A stretch of DNA of 64,000 bases, taken from UBA1351 sp963677885 (lineage in GTDB: Bacteria > Bacillota > Clostridia > Lachnospirales > Vallitaleaceae). The stretch's first letter is position 1. Each line of letters opens with the position of its first letter. Below are positions 8,458 through 16,846 of this stretch, piece after piece. Location: NCBI GenBank assembly GCA_963677885.1, contig OY782500.1:62001-126000 (forward strand). Reading direction: 5' to 3'. The notes under the pieces are model-generated. The model had not been told where the DNA came from. It did no database searches and was given only the letters and a program-made list of their open reading frames with translations. The position numbers and the translations under genes were made by a program.

Positions 8458-9684
8458 TTAAGATTCACTAATCGCCTTAGCGCACAAAGCAGCAGACGAA
8501 ATTGCCCATTGCAGGTTATACCCACCACAGTCACCATCTATATCCATGACTTCTCCAACAAAATACAAGCCTTTCTGAAGGGTAGATTCCAAAGTGTCTC
8601 CATTGATTTCTTTGCATGAAACACCACCCTTTGTAACCTGTGCCTGATTCCATATATAGGTCCCAGTCACGCCTTGACGAAAGTCTTTTAATGAATTAAG
8701 AAGATTACTTCGTTCTTCTTTAGTGATATTACAGGACTTTTTGGTCAGACTAACATCTGAAGCTTTCAGTATGGCAGGTATCAAGCGACTGTTTATAACC
8801 CCATTAAGAATCTCACTTAAGGTCCTTGACGGGAATCTCCTGAACCGGTCTATGAGATAAGCATCTAGCTCTTCTTCGGTGAAATCTTTCATAAAATCCA
8901 AGGATATCCAATAGGATTTACCCATAGACAGGGAAGGTTCAACCATGGTTGACAATTGGAGAATGGTTGGTCCCGAAAGTCCATAATCTGTAAAAAGAAC
9001 TTCACCTTCATCAAGGCGTATTGCCTCAAACTTATCGTCCAGAAGTCTCGCCTTGACCATAACTTTTAGGCCTTTTAACATTTTACTAAAGGGCGAATCT
9101 GTTCGAAGCTGCACAATAGAAGGATAAACCTCTGTCACATGATGACCAAAGTTCTTGGAAAGATAATATCCATCTCCTGATGACCCCGAGTCAGCATAAG
9201 ATTTTCCACCAGTAGCGAGAACCAGATAATCACCATAATAGTTCTTACCATCATGACTGATTTTATATTTATTGGTATATTCAATTTCTTGAACTCGATC
9301 TTCATATATGATTTGAATATTTTTATGTTCAAGCTCCATAAGGAGGCTTTGAACGACACTGGATGCCTGGAGACTTCTCGGATAAAGCTTTCCATCCTCT
9401 CCCTCTACTGTATCAATTCCCAATTCGAAGAGCAGGTCTTTGGTTTCTTCCAGGCCAAAATAGTCAAGACCTCTTTTGGTGAAGTTATCTGTCATGGAAT
9501 GATAACGGTCAGGCCTGACTTTTATATTGCTTATATTACACCTTCCGTTACCTGTCACCAATATTTTTTTTCCAATTTTCTTATTTCTTTCAAATAAGGT
9601 TACCTTACAGCCTTCCCTTGCCAGAAGTATACTAACTAGGGTTCCTGCCATACCGGCACCTATGACCAAGACTTTTTTTGCCAT
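8458..9684 (-). CDS. BaiN/HI0933-type flavoprotein oxidoreductase
   Basis: Flavoprotein of 408 residues in the HI0933/YhiN/BaiN family. The N-terminal FAD motif is VLVIGAGMAGTLVSI. The family signature GKKILVTGNGRCNISN follows, with LVLATGGKSYADSGSSGDGY in the middle and GEVMDIDGDCGGYNLQWA at the C-terminus, all strongly conserved. BaiN reduces bile-acid intermediates in some gut clostridia, but most members have no known substrate, so no specific reaction is assigned. It lies between the flippase gene and the COG2509 flavoprotein gene on one strand with short gaps. Confidence 0.9.
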   Translation of the reverse strand: MAKKVLVIGAGMAGTLVSILLAREGCKVTLFERNKKIGKKILVTGNGRCNISNIKVRPDRYHSMTDNFTKRGLDYFGLEETKDLLFELGIDTVEGEDGKLYPRSLQASSVVQSLLMELEHKNIQIIYEDRVQEIEYTNKYKISHDGKNYYGDYLVLATGGKSYADSGSSGDGYYLSKNFGHHVTEVYPSIVQLRTDSPFSKMLKGLKVMVKARLLDDKFEAIRLDEGEVLFTDYGLSGPTILQLSTMVEPSLSMGKSYWISLDFMKDFTEEELDAYLIDRFRRFPSRTLSEILNGVINSRLIPAILKASDVSLTKKSCNITKEERSNLLNSLKDFRQGVTGTYIWNQAQVTKGGVSCKEINGDTLESTLQKGLYFVGEVMDIDGDCGGYNLQWAISSAALCAKAISES

Positions 9685-9702
9685 GACTTTCCTTTCAACA
9701 TA

Positions 9703-11295
9703 CTAGATAAAGCGTTTTAATTTGCTTCCCATCGGCAATGAGATGATTTCTTCTTCTGTGAAGGCTTTCAGTTTTAGAAGAGAAATTCCATAACTTAAGA
9801 CTGCAAGTGGAAGCACCAAGATTGTTGATAAATCACCACCAAGTTTCAAAGTCAGTAGACTATATCCTGCGATAGTAATACCTCCCATAATAAGCGATGC
9901 CAAAACCGGTGCAAAAATGGTCCGATATAGGTTAACCTCCAAACCGATATATCTTCTTACCGACCGGAAGTTTAAAAATGCTGAAGTACCTGCAAAAATA
10001 ATATTAGTAATAACTGCACCATAGAGATGCATATTGAAGACAAAAAGGAGGACGATATTAAATAATACCTTTACCGCCAAAGAAATTAAAGAGTGGACAA
10101 CTGGCAAATTCAGCTTATCAAGCCCTTGTAACAAACCAATGGAAATAGTAGACATGGCAAAAAGTGGAACTGATAAAGTCCCCAGCTTCAGTATTTCCGT
10201 TGTTAGTTTAAGGTTGTCCAGGTTGGTAAACAAAAGGGCCAGAATTGGTTCTGCCAGTACATACAAACCTACCATGGCAGGAAATGCAACAATAAGTACA
10301 CTTCGAATAGCCAAGTCTACCTTTTTATGAATCAGGTGCTTATCTTTAAGAACCAAAGACCGTGTTACGCTTGGGATAGACGCTGTAGCCATGGCAGTAG
10401 CAATAGAAACCGGAAGTGTGATTAGAATCTTGTATTTACCTTCAAGAATACCATAGGCAACTTCTATACGATTGGAAGAATACCCATGAAAGGCCAAGGC
10501 TTTATTAAACATAATCATATCCACGAAATTTGCCAAATGGAAGGTTGAAGTACCGATAATGATAGGCAGGGCTGTGAGACCCAGCATCTTCCAGTAATAC
10601 ATAATGCTACCATTGTCCAGCAAATGGAGATCATCCTTACATTTTTTATGAATAAGTGGCCGCATCATATAATATACAAATACAAGGAAAATCATGCTTG
10701 CAAGAGCACCTGAGGCAGTACCAAGACTTGATCCTGCCGCCCCATATTCCAATCCTTTGGAGAGCAAAAAATGTGCCAGTATAAGACTAAATGCTGCATT
10801 GAAAATCTGTTCAACAATCTGTGATATTGCCGTTGGAACCATGGTATTCATCCCTTGGAAGTAGCCCCTAAAGACACTCATAAAGGAAAAAATAAAAAGA
10901 GCCGGCGCAAGACCTTGAAGGGCTAATTTAGCACTTGGCATTTCTATAAAAGCAGTAAACCACCCTGCTCCAAAATATAGGATACTGGAAGATATAAGCC
11001 CAATGCCCGTTGCCAGCACCAAGGTTGTTCGAAATACAGTATGCGCTTCTTTATATTTGTTTTTTGCAAGTCGCGCAGATACCATTTTAGAAACTGCGGC
11101 CGGAAAACCATAAGATGAAACCACCAGCATATAGGCATATACTGTATAAGCTGCGGCATACATACCACTACCATCATCTCCTAAAATATTGACAAGGGGA
11201 ATACGGTATAACATACCAATAAGCCTCACTAAAAGTGAGGCTATGGCTAATATGGATCCCTGTAGGACTAAATTATTTTTTTCTGATTTTGACAT
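9703..11295 (-). CDS. SpoVB/MurJ-like polysaccharide flippase
   Basis: Polytopic membrane protein of about 530 residues in the MVF/MATE-like flippase superfamily (COG2244, SpoVB/YtgP branch). It has about 14 hydrophobic helices. The N-terminal family pattern is SILAIASLLVRLIGMLYRIPL, and a second conserved region is FRGYFQGMNTMVPTA with VEQIFNA. These proteins move lipid-linked wall precursors across the membrane; in sporulators SpoVB works on spore cortex. The ATG at 11295 is chosen because GAGGGAG lies just before it; a TTG four codons earlier overlaps that site. It begins 12 nt after the cytidine deaminase stop. Confidence 0.88.
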   Translation of the reverse strand: MSKSEKNNLVLQGSILAIASLLVRLIGMLYRIPLVNILGDDGSGMYAAAYTVYAYMLVVSSYGFPAAVSKMVSARLAKNKYKEAHTVFRTTLVLATGIGLISSSILYFGAGWFTAFIEMPSAKLALQGLAPALFIFSFMSVFRGYFQGMNTMVPTAISQIVEQIFNAAFSLILAHFLLSKGLEYGAAGSSLGTASGALASMIFLVFVYYMMRPLIHKKCKDDLHLLDNGSIMYYWKMLGLTALPIIIGTSTFHLANFVDMIMFNKALAFHGYSSNRIEVAYGILEGKYKILITLPVSIATAMATASIPSVTRSLVLKDKHLIHKKVDLAIRSVLIVAFPAMVGLYVLAEPILALLFTNLDNLKLTTEILKLGTLSVPLFAMSTISIGLLQGLDKLNLPVVHSLISLAVKVLFNIVLLFVFNMHLYGAVITNIIFAGTSAFLNFRSVRRYIGLEVNLYRTIFAPVLASLIMGGITIAGYSLLTLKLGGDLSTILVLPLAVLSYGISLLKLKAFTEEEIISLPMGSKLKRFI

Positions 11296-11307
11296 GATCT
11301 CCCTCAA

Positions 11308-11706
11308 TTATTTCTTGTTTGGTATTTCGTTGTCAAAGACAAAAGGCAACATTTCTTTTACTGAAGATTCTATAATGTTCCCTTCCTTATCCTCCATATA
11401 GATTTCTGCATCAAGCATATGCTCGCTCATGACCTGACGACATATTCCACAAGGATATGTTCTGTCTCCAGCTGAACTGACAATAGCGATAGAGCTAAAC
11501 TCCCTTTCACCTTCGCTAATCGCTTTGAACAAAGCAGTCCTCTCGGCACAATTGGTACCACCGAAAGAAGAATTCTCAATATTACACCCCTTGTAAACCT
11601 TACCTGATTTCCCCAGTAGGGCTGCACCAACACTGAATCCTGAATATGGAACGTATGCATTTTCCATTGCTTCTTTTGCCTGTTCAATTAGTTCTCTTTT
11701 TGTCAT
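11308..11706 (-). CDS. cdd: cytidine deaminase
   Basis: Small homotetrameric-type cytidine deaminase of 132 residues, converting cytidine and deoxycytidine to uridine forms in pyrimidine salvage. Zinc and catalytic motifs are present: NCAERTALF (Cys ligand and catalytic Glu) and PCGICRQV (two Cys ligands). VPYSGFSVGAALL and GCNIENSSFGGT are family-typical substrate-site motifs. The ATG at 11706 is favoured over a GTG at 11715 because GGAGTG is placed properly before it. It follows the DUF3048 gene with a 5-nt gap, so it is translated from the same message. Confidence 0.95.
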   Translation of the reverse strand: MTKRELIEQAKEAMENAYVPYSGFSVGAALLGKSGKVYKGCNIENSSFGGTNCAERTALFKAISEGEREFSSIAIVSSAGDRTYPCGICRQVMSEHMLDAEIYMEDKEGNIIESSVKEMLPFVFDNEIPNKK

Positions 11707-11711
11707 TAAAA

Positions 11712-12893
11712 TCACTCCAATACAATATTTTCAATTCTATGTTTAGGGTAAATACTGATGAAAGTCTTACCCTTATTTAACACAAGCGGACTGCCATCCT
11801 CATAAAAATAGTAAGTTGGCGCATAATGGTTTTCTTTGGACCAGGTGATTGGAACAACTTTACCATTGGTCAAATACAAACCTTCACCGCTTGTTATTAA
11901 AGTCATATCAATACAACCGTTGGGGTCATCTTTAATCCACCAGGTCGTAGCATATTGAACGATGATATTCTTAAACTTAAGTTGTTCACCGTTTCCGGCA
12001 TCCATGTGCTTGGCCTCGAATTCATATCTGTAATACAAGCCGTCTTCTTCATTGTAAATCAAGTAGGGATTCGTAGGATACATGCCTGAATAATCTAATG
12101 AAATTCGGTTTGCAACCTGACCAGCTTCCAATAAATTCTCTTCTTCATTAAAGGTGAATTTTAGGTCTGAATAATCTGCTTCCTGGCGGTAATTCAGCTC
12201 ATCCCATGTATTCATTAGATAATCATAACCGGTAAAAGTTGAATGAGGCCGTTTACGTTCTTCGTCCTGGAAAGTTAAAATCAAGTCCAAATAGCTGATA
12301 CCGTAAAATCGGTCCACATCCAGTTGATTAAAGGCTGCTTTGGCATAAACACTTTGGCCAACATGGGTGTAAATCGCATCATGTTCCAAGGCTAAATCCA
12401 GGAAATAATGTCTGGAAGACCTGACTGGTCCGATTTTTTCTGTCTCGAAATCCTGAAATAAGGCAAAGAGTCTGGTAATACCGCCTTCTACCATGACTTC
12501 GTACAGAATATCAGCATCAGAAATACCATACTGTGGTAAAGCGTCTTCAATATTACTGATCATGACACCAATTGGACGTCTGTCATAAGCCTCTTGGCGG
12601 ATAGGTAAACCTGTTAAATGACTGTTTGGACCTATAGGTTCAGGCTCTGGTTCTGGCTCCGGTTCTTCAATTTCCACCTCTACACTCTCATCAACTGGAG
12701 GTTCGTTTTCTGTATCGTCTTCAACCACAATAACTTCTTCAAGGTCTTCACTAGACTCTTCTTGGGTTTCTTGGGTTTCCTGATTTTCCGTATCTACTGC
12801 AGCCTGTGATTCATCCCCCTTACAGGAAACAAATAATAGGCTTATCAATAACGCCATCATCATGATGATCACTTGTTTATTCAATCGTTTCAT
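11712..12893 (-). CDS. DUF3048 lipoprotein (YerB family)
   Basis: Exported lipoprotein of 393 residues. The signal peptide has a hydrophobic core and ends LLFVSC, with the lipidated Cys at about residue 24. A long acidic, Pro/Glu-rich linker (about 30-88, with alternating EP repeats) precedes a DUF3048 N-terminal domain (LTGLPIRQEAYDRRPIGVMI) and its C-terminal partner (WWIKDDPNGC to the end). YerB-type proteins sit at the cell surface and their function is unproven. The linker would span the inner wall zone. It shares a transcription unit with cdd and follows ybeY by 43 nt. Confidence 0.88.
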   Translation of the reverse strand: MKRLNKQVIIMMMALLISLLFVSCKGDESQAAVDTENQETQETQEESSEDLEEVIVVEDDTENEPPVDESVEVEIEEPEPEPEPEPIGPNSHLTGLPIRQEAYDRRPIGVMISNIEDALPQYGISDADILYEVMVEGGITRLFALFQDFETEKIGPVRSSRHYFLDLALEHDAIYTHVGQSVYAKAAFNQLDVDRFYGISYLDLILTFQDEERKRPHSTFTGYDYLMNTWDELNYRQEADYSDLKFTFNEEENLLEAGQVANRISLDYSGMYPTNPYLIYNEEDGLYYRYEFEAKHMDAGNGEQLKFKNIIVQYATTWWIKDDPNGCIDMTLITSGEGLYLTNGKVVPITWSKENHYAPTYYFYEDGSPLVLNKGKTFISIYPKHRIENIVLE

Positions 12894-12936
12894 CTTGCTC
12901 TCACTTGTATGTCAGCCATAGTTATTCTTGTCTCAT

Positions 12937-13425
12937 CTATTTGTAGTCAATTTCTTGTAAAATTTCTTTTTGCAGTCGAATCATTTCCTTTTCATCTGTT
13001 TCCGTCATATGGTCATAACCGAATAGATGAAGTAAAGAATGAACGATTAAAAATACATATTCACGTTCCTCCGAATGACCATAGGCCTCCGCTTGGTCTT
13101 TAACCTTGTCCATAGAAAGCACAATATCACCAAGTAGAACATGATTATTCTCCGGATTCATATACAGGCTTATTCCCTCTTCCAAAAAATCGTAATCACA
13201 TGGGCTTGGCCAATCAATCAAGGGAAATGAAAGTACATCTGTCGCTTTGTCAATATCTCTATATTCTTGATTGATTTCTTGAATCACTGTATTGTTGGTC
13301 GTCGTAAAGGAAACATCCACCTCATAGTCGAACTTAAGATAATCAAGGGTTTGATTCAGTGTCATTTCTGCCAAATCTTGATAACGCTTGCTAATAGGGA
13401 CGTCTTCCATGTCGTATATAATCAT
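12937..13425 (-). CDS. ybeY: rRNA maturation endonuclease YbeY
   Basis: Zinc-dependent endoribonuclease of 162 residues acting in 16S rRNA 3'-end processing and ribosome quality control. The metal-binding motif HSLLHLFGYDH (consensus HGxLHLxGYDH) carries three His ligands. TDVLSFPL earlier in the chain is the other family signature. The ATG has AAGGAG at good spacing. It lies directly after the HD-phosphohydrolase gene (12-nt gap) and downstream of phoH; phoH-HD-ybeY is a conserved Firmicutes order. Confidence 0.95.
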   Translation of the reverse strand: MIIYDMEDVPISKRYQDLAEMTLNQTLDYLKFDYEVDVSFTTTNNTVIQEINQEYRDIDKATDVLSFPLIDWPSPCDYDFLEEGISLYMNPENNHVLLGDIVLSMDKVKDQAEAYGHSEEREYVFLIVHSLLHLFGYDHMTETDEKEMIRLQKEILQEIDYK

Positions 13426-13437
13426 TCATACTCCTTA

Positions 13438-14799
13438 TTATTTTCTTTCATAACTGACTCTATCGTGATACATACCTTTATAAACGGTAACAAATGCTTC
13501 TTTAATCAAAGGCAATTCATTGAATGTCAAGGGACAATCGTCTAACTGCTTCTTGCTGATAACTGTTCCAAAAACTTTGTCTATCAACTTAATAATCTCT
13601 TTTATGTCTCGTCCATTTTGTCCTAGTCCCTTAACTGCAGCCTCTACACAGTCAGCCAACATAACAATAGCGGATTCTTTTGTTTGTGGTTTTGGTCCAG
13701 GATAGCGATAATCCATGTCATTAATTTCAAAACCATCACTATGATCCAAGGCTTTCTGATAGAAATAGCTTATAATGGCATCGCCTTGATGCTCTACTAT
13801 GATATCTTGAATACTCTTTGGCAAATGGAATTCCTTGGCCAGTTCCAGTCCATCGGTAACATGACGCTTTATGTAGGCAGCGCTGGCATCAGGAGACAGG
13901 GAATCATGTAAATTGTCGCCTTCTTGATTTTCAGTAAAGTAACCGGGATCTCTTGTTTTGCCTATATCATGATATAGGGATCCCACTCTTGCCAAGTGAT
14001 AATTGGCCCCAATTTCCAAGGCTCCTTTTTCTGCAAGGTTTGCCACCAGCATACTGTGATGATAAGTTCCGGGGGCTTCAACCAAAAGCTTCTTTAAAAG
14101 GGGTTGGTTTGAATTAGACAATTCAATAAGTCGCGCGTCGGAAGTAATCCTAAAAAGCATTTCCCATATAGGTTCCGTACCAACAGTAAAAATAACAACA
14201 AAGAGACCATTGACCGCTGAGAAAAGCAAGCTCATATAATCAAAATCCAAAAGACTGTCATGTATCATCAAATAAGAGACCACATTGACCAGCATAAAAA
14301 ATACCATATTGCTGCCGGCTACGTACATGACCTGGTGTCGGTTTTTGGCATAAGGAATAGTCAAACAAATAAAGCTGCCTGCAAGTAGATACATTAAATA
14401 AGTATCTAAACCAAGGCCTGTCGTTATTAAGAGTAATGTAAGCATAACAAAGTTTAGGATAAAACCCAAGCGTACATGAATCATAGATGTTATGAATGCC
14501 GCAGTTAGCAAAACCGTCAAAAGATATGGACTGATCCCAACCAAAAAAACAGAAGGCACATAACCAATCAATACAAAACACCAAAAAAGGAGTTGATAAC
14601 GTCTCTTTTTTAAGGTCTCATTGTAAAACTGGACCATATAAAAGGAGGAAATACCCACCATAAGAAGCAATACCGCTATGGTTGCAATCAATACACTAAG
14701 TGTTTGACCATCAGTAATCAGGCGAAACAAACTGACAATTGTTACAATTAGAATCCCTACAAGGGGTATTCCCCATTTCAAACCTTCTTTTAGCCTCAA
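13438..14799 (-). CDS. PgpH/YqfF-like membrane HD phosphohydrolase, short form
   Basis: Multi-pass membrane protein of 453 residues with a C-terminal HDIG-type HD domain. The HD motifs are HHSMLVANLAEKGA, SLYHDIGKT (the HD pair) and VEHQGDAII. About seven hydrophobic helices occupy residues 12-220. Position between phoH and ybeY is that of pgpH (yqfF), the cyclic-di-AMP phosphodiesterase. Typical PgpH is about 700 residues with a large extracellular 7TMR-HDED domain ahead of the helices; that part is absent here. The start is TTG at 14799: an in-frame stop lies six codons upstream, no other start codon lies between, and AAGGGG sits 8 nt before it. Activity on cyclic-di-AMP is inferred from family and position. 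Confidence 0.85.
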   Translation of the reverse strand: MRLKEGLKWGIPLVGILIVTIVSLFRLITDGQTLSVLIATIAVLLLMVGISSFYMVQFYNETLKKRRYQLLFWCFVLIGYVPSVFLVGISPYLLTVLLTAAFITSMIHVRLGFILNFVMLTLLLITTGLGLDTYLMYLLAGSFICLTIPYAKNRHQVMYVAGSNMVFFMLVNVVSYLMIHDSLLDFDYMSLLFSAVNGLFVVIFTVGTEPIWEMLFRITSDARLIELSNSNQPLLKKLLVEAPGTYHHSMLVANLAEKGALEIGANYHLARVGSLYHDIGKTRDPGYFTENQEGDNLHDSLSPDASAAYIKRHVTDGLELAKEFHLPKSIQDIIVEHQGDAIISYFYQKALDHSDGFEINDMDYRYPGPKPQTKESAIVMLADCVEAAVKGLGQNGRDIKEIIKLIDKVFGTVISKKQLDDCPLTFNELPLIKEAFVTVYKGMYHDRVSYERK

Positions 14800-14801
14800 A
14801 T

Positions 14802-15869
14802 CTAATACCCCTTTCTATTGCTTCTGGAATCCTTACCGCCTCTTGTGTCCTTGTTTCTTGGATCTGCATTTCTAGAGTTCTTATCATTTCTCGTGTCATT
14901 ATCCCTGTTGTGACTGGCGTTCTCACTTTTCTCATACGCTTCAACGATTTTCTGTACCAGTGGATGCCGAACCACGTCCTTATTGGTCAACCTGCAAACA
15001 CCGATTTCATTAATATTCCTAAGGACCTTAACTGCCACATCAAGACCGGATTTTGCACCTCCAGGTAAATCCTTTTGGCTTAAGTCACCGGTTATAACAG
15101 CCTTAGACCCATAACCAATACGGGTTAAAAACATTTTCATCTGAGCTGGAGTGGTATTCTGGGCTTCATCAAGTACGATGAAGGCATTATCCAATGTTCG
15201 TCCTCTCATATATGCCAAGGGAGCCACTTCTATAAGTCCCTTTTCCATATTAGCCAGAAAAGAATCAGCTCCCATAATCTCATAAAGGGCATCATACAAT
15301 GGTCTAAGATAAGGATCCACTTTTGACTGGAGATCACCAGGAAGAAAACCTAATTTTTCACCAGCCTCAATTGCAGGACGGGTTAGGATAATTCGATTGA
15401 CTTCATTTTTCTTAAAGGCAGTAATGGCATGGGCCATAGCCATATAAGTCTTACCGGTACCAGCCGGTCCGGTTCCAAAGACAATCATTTTACTGTTGAT
15501 CATGTCCATATAATTTTTCTGTCCCACAGTTTTTGGCCGGATGTATTTACCATTTGGAGTGATGCAAATATATTCAGAACTAACCTTGCTAAGTTGTGAC
15601 TGTTTGGTCTCTAGCGTTGTCTTAATAGCATAATTGACGCTGGAGGTTGTCAGGGCAACGCCTTTTTCAATGGTTGCTATAAGGTCGCCAATGACGTGTT
15701 CAGCCATCTTGACCTGTTCATGGGCACCACGAATAAGTATGTCGTCCCCACGGTTAACTACATTCACTTTTAGTTCTTTTTCAATGGATTTCATAAAGAC
15801 ATCATACTGGCCGAACAGTTCCGGCATCAGATGATGGTCGACATGCATTGTAGCCTCAGATGCTGCCAT
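14802..15869 (-). CDS. phoH: PhoH family ATPase
   Basis: Cytoplasmic P-loop ATPase of 355 residues. An N-terminal KH-like region precedes the PhoH domain. Walker A is GPAGTGKT at residues 134-141, Walker B is FIVLDEAQN, and the sensor-type motif is VITGDLSQKDLP. PhoH proteins associate with RNA metabolism and are often encoded with YbeY, as here. The last ~40 residues are a low-complexity Asn/Arg/Asp/Lys/Gly tail, not a usual part of the domain. RBS GGAGGG precedes the ATG. The HD-phosphohydrolase start follows the stop almost immediately. Confidence 0.93.
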   Translation of the reverse strand: MAASEATMHVDHHLMPELFGQYDVFMKSIEKELKVNVVNRGDDILIRGAHEQVKMAEHVIGDLIATIEKGVALTTSSVNYAIKTTLETKQSQLSKVSSEYICITPNGKYIRPKTVGQKNYMDMINSKMIVFGTGPAGTGKTYMAMAHAITAFKKNEVNRIILTRPAIEAGEKLGFLPGDLQSKVDPYLRPLYDALYEIMGADSFLANMEKGLIEVAPLAYMRGRTLDNAFIVLDEAQNTTPAQMKMFLTRIGYGSKAVITGDLSQKDLPGGAKSGLDVAVKVLRNINEIGVCRLTNKDVVRHPLVQKIVEAYEKSENASHNRDNDTRNDKNSRNADPRNKDTRGGKDSRSNRKGY

Positions 15870-15894
15870 ACGAATCCCTCCCTTATGTTATGTA

Positions 15895-15924
15895 ATGTTA
15901 TGCTGTGTTATAATTCTCAGTCAA
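15895..15924 (-). promoter_or_regulatory. candidate sigma-A promoter for the phoH operon
   Basis: Minus strand TTGACT at 15919-15924, an 18-bp spacer and TAACAT at 15895-15900. The start point would be about 20 nt before the phoH ATG. The -35 is good and the -10 is weak. Confidence 0.4.
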
Positions 15925-16045
15925 TGCATTCGCCCACAGGTTGCTGACGCAACCTGTCGCAGTCGCCATATTGATACCTGAAATACTACAGGGTATTACA
16001 TCCCCTTTCGTATTTCCCCTATCAACCTTTCTCCTGCATTCGCGC
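15925..16045. repeat. GC-rich intergenic hairpin element upstream of phoH
   Basis: Non-coding DNA between phoH and yqeY. It holds a perfect 9-bp hairpin (15936-15957, ACAGGTTGC/GCAACCTGT, loop TGAC) followed by GCAGTCGC, and a weaker ATACCTG/CAGGGTAT pairing near 15977-16000. The octamer TGCATTCG occurs at each end (near 15925 and 16036) and again near 16757. It is noticeably richer in GC than the surrounding spacers. It resembles the 54.7-kb element in having a hairpin near a CAGTCGC string, which suggests a dispersed repeat. Confidence 0.4.
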
Positions 16046-16077
16046 AAAAAAAGCTATCGAAATTAATCGATAGCTTT
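16046..16077 (-). terminator. intrinsic terminator of rpsU-yqeY
   Basis: Minus-strand hairpin with AAAGCTATCGA arms and a short loop, followed by a run of seven T, starting 5 nt after the yqeY stop. Confidence 0.88.
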
Positions 16078-16081
16078 GATT

Positions 16082-16525
16082 TTATGCTAGTAATTTTCTA
16101 ACAATTTGACTTACCAACTTACCGTCAGCACGTCCTTTAGCTTTTTCTGTCATTACTTGCATTACTTTGCCCATATCCTTCATGGAAGATGCTGATAGAT
16201 CAGCAATCACTTCAGTGATCATCTTAGTCAGTTCTTCTTCAGAAAGCTGTTCCGGCAAGTAGCCTTCAAGTATTTCGATTTCAGTTTTTAATTCGCTAAT
16301 CAAATCTTCTCTACCACTCTTTTCAAAGTCCGGTAAAGCCGCTTTTCGCTTCTTGAGTTGTGATGCGATGACGCCGATTATATCGTCGTCCGATAATGAA
16401 ACCTTGTTATCTTTTTCTTCTTGAAGCACTGCGGTTCTAACAGACTGAATGGTGTTCTTCTTCAAAGAATCTTTCGCTCGCATAGCATCTTTCATGTCTG
16501 CGAAAAGTTTATCCTTCAATGACAT
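16082..16525 (-). CDS. yqeY: GatB/YqeY domain protein
   Basis: Cytoplasmic protein of 147 residues that is essentially a stand-alone YqeY domain, the fold also found at the C-terminus of GatB. Family features are MSLKDKLFADMKDAMRAKD at the start, EIEILEGYLPEQLSEEE in the middle and DMGKVMQVMTEKAKGRADGK near the end. Its role is uncertain; tRNA binding linked to amidotransferase function is suggested from GatB. It follows rpsU by 16 nt, a common Firmicutes arrangement. Confidence 0.92.
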   Translation of the reverse strand: MSLKDKLFADMKDAMRAKDSLKKNTIQSVRTAVLQEEKDNKVSLSDDDIIGVIASQLKKRKAALPDFEKSGREDLISELKTEIEILEGYLPEQLSEEELTKMITEVIADLSASSMKDMGKVMQVMTEKAKGRADGKLVSQIVRKLLA

Positions 16526-16541
16526 CTAATCATTCCTTGTC

Positions 16542-16718
16542 TTATTTATGCTTGCGCTTTCTAGCAGCTTCAGACTTCTTCTTACGTCTTACACTAGGCT
16601 TTTCGTAATGTTCTCTCTTACGAATCTCTTGCATGATACCTGCTTTAGCACAGTTTCTTTTAAACCTTCTAAGTGCACTATCAAGGGTTTCGTTGTCTTT
16701 AACTGTTACGTTTGACAT
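16542..16718 (-). CDS. rpsU: 30S ribosomal protein S21
   Basis: Short gene of 58 residues read directly from the sequence, beginning MSNVTVKDNETLDSALRRFK and ending in a very basic RRKKKSEAARKRKHK tail. This is the normal S21 size and composition. S21 sits on the 30S platform and assists initiation. GGGAGG precedes the ATG. A promoter with a 16-bp spacer lies about 75 bp upstream, and rpsU is co-transcribed with yqeY. Confidence 0.96.
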   Translation of the reverse strand: MSNVTVKDNETLDSALRRFKRNCAKAGIMQEIRKREHYEKPSVRRKKKSEAARKRKHK

Positions 16719-16788
16719 TCTTCCAACCTCCCTTCAAGTTACAAATTGTGCCGATATGCATTCGGGCATTATTTAAGCACTATAGATA

Positions 16789-16816
16789 ATTATAGCATAA
16801 AACTTCTATTCGTCAA
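16789..16816 (-). promoter_or_regulatory. promoter of rpsU-yqeY
   Basis: Minus strand TTGACG at 16811-16816, a 16-bp spacer and TATAAT at 16789-16794, with TGC just before the -10 (extended -10). The predicted leader is about 65 nt. Confidence 0.7.
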
Positions 16817-16846
16817 CACTTATTTTCACTTTTTTTCACCAAGTCT

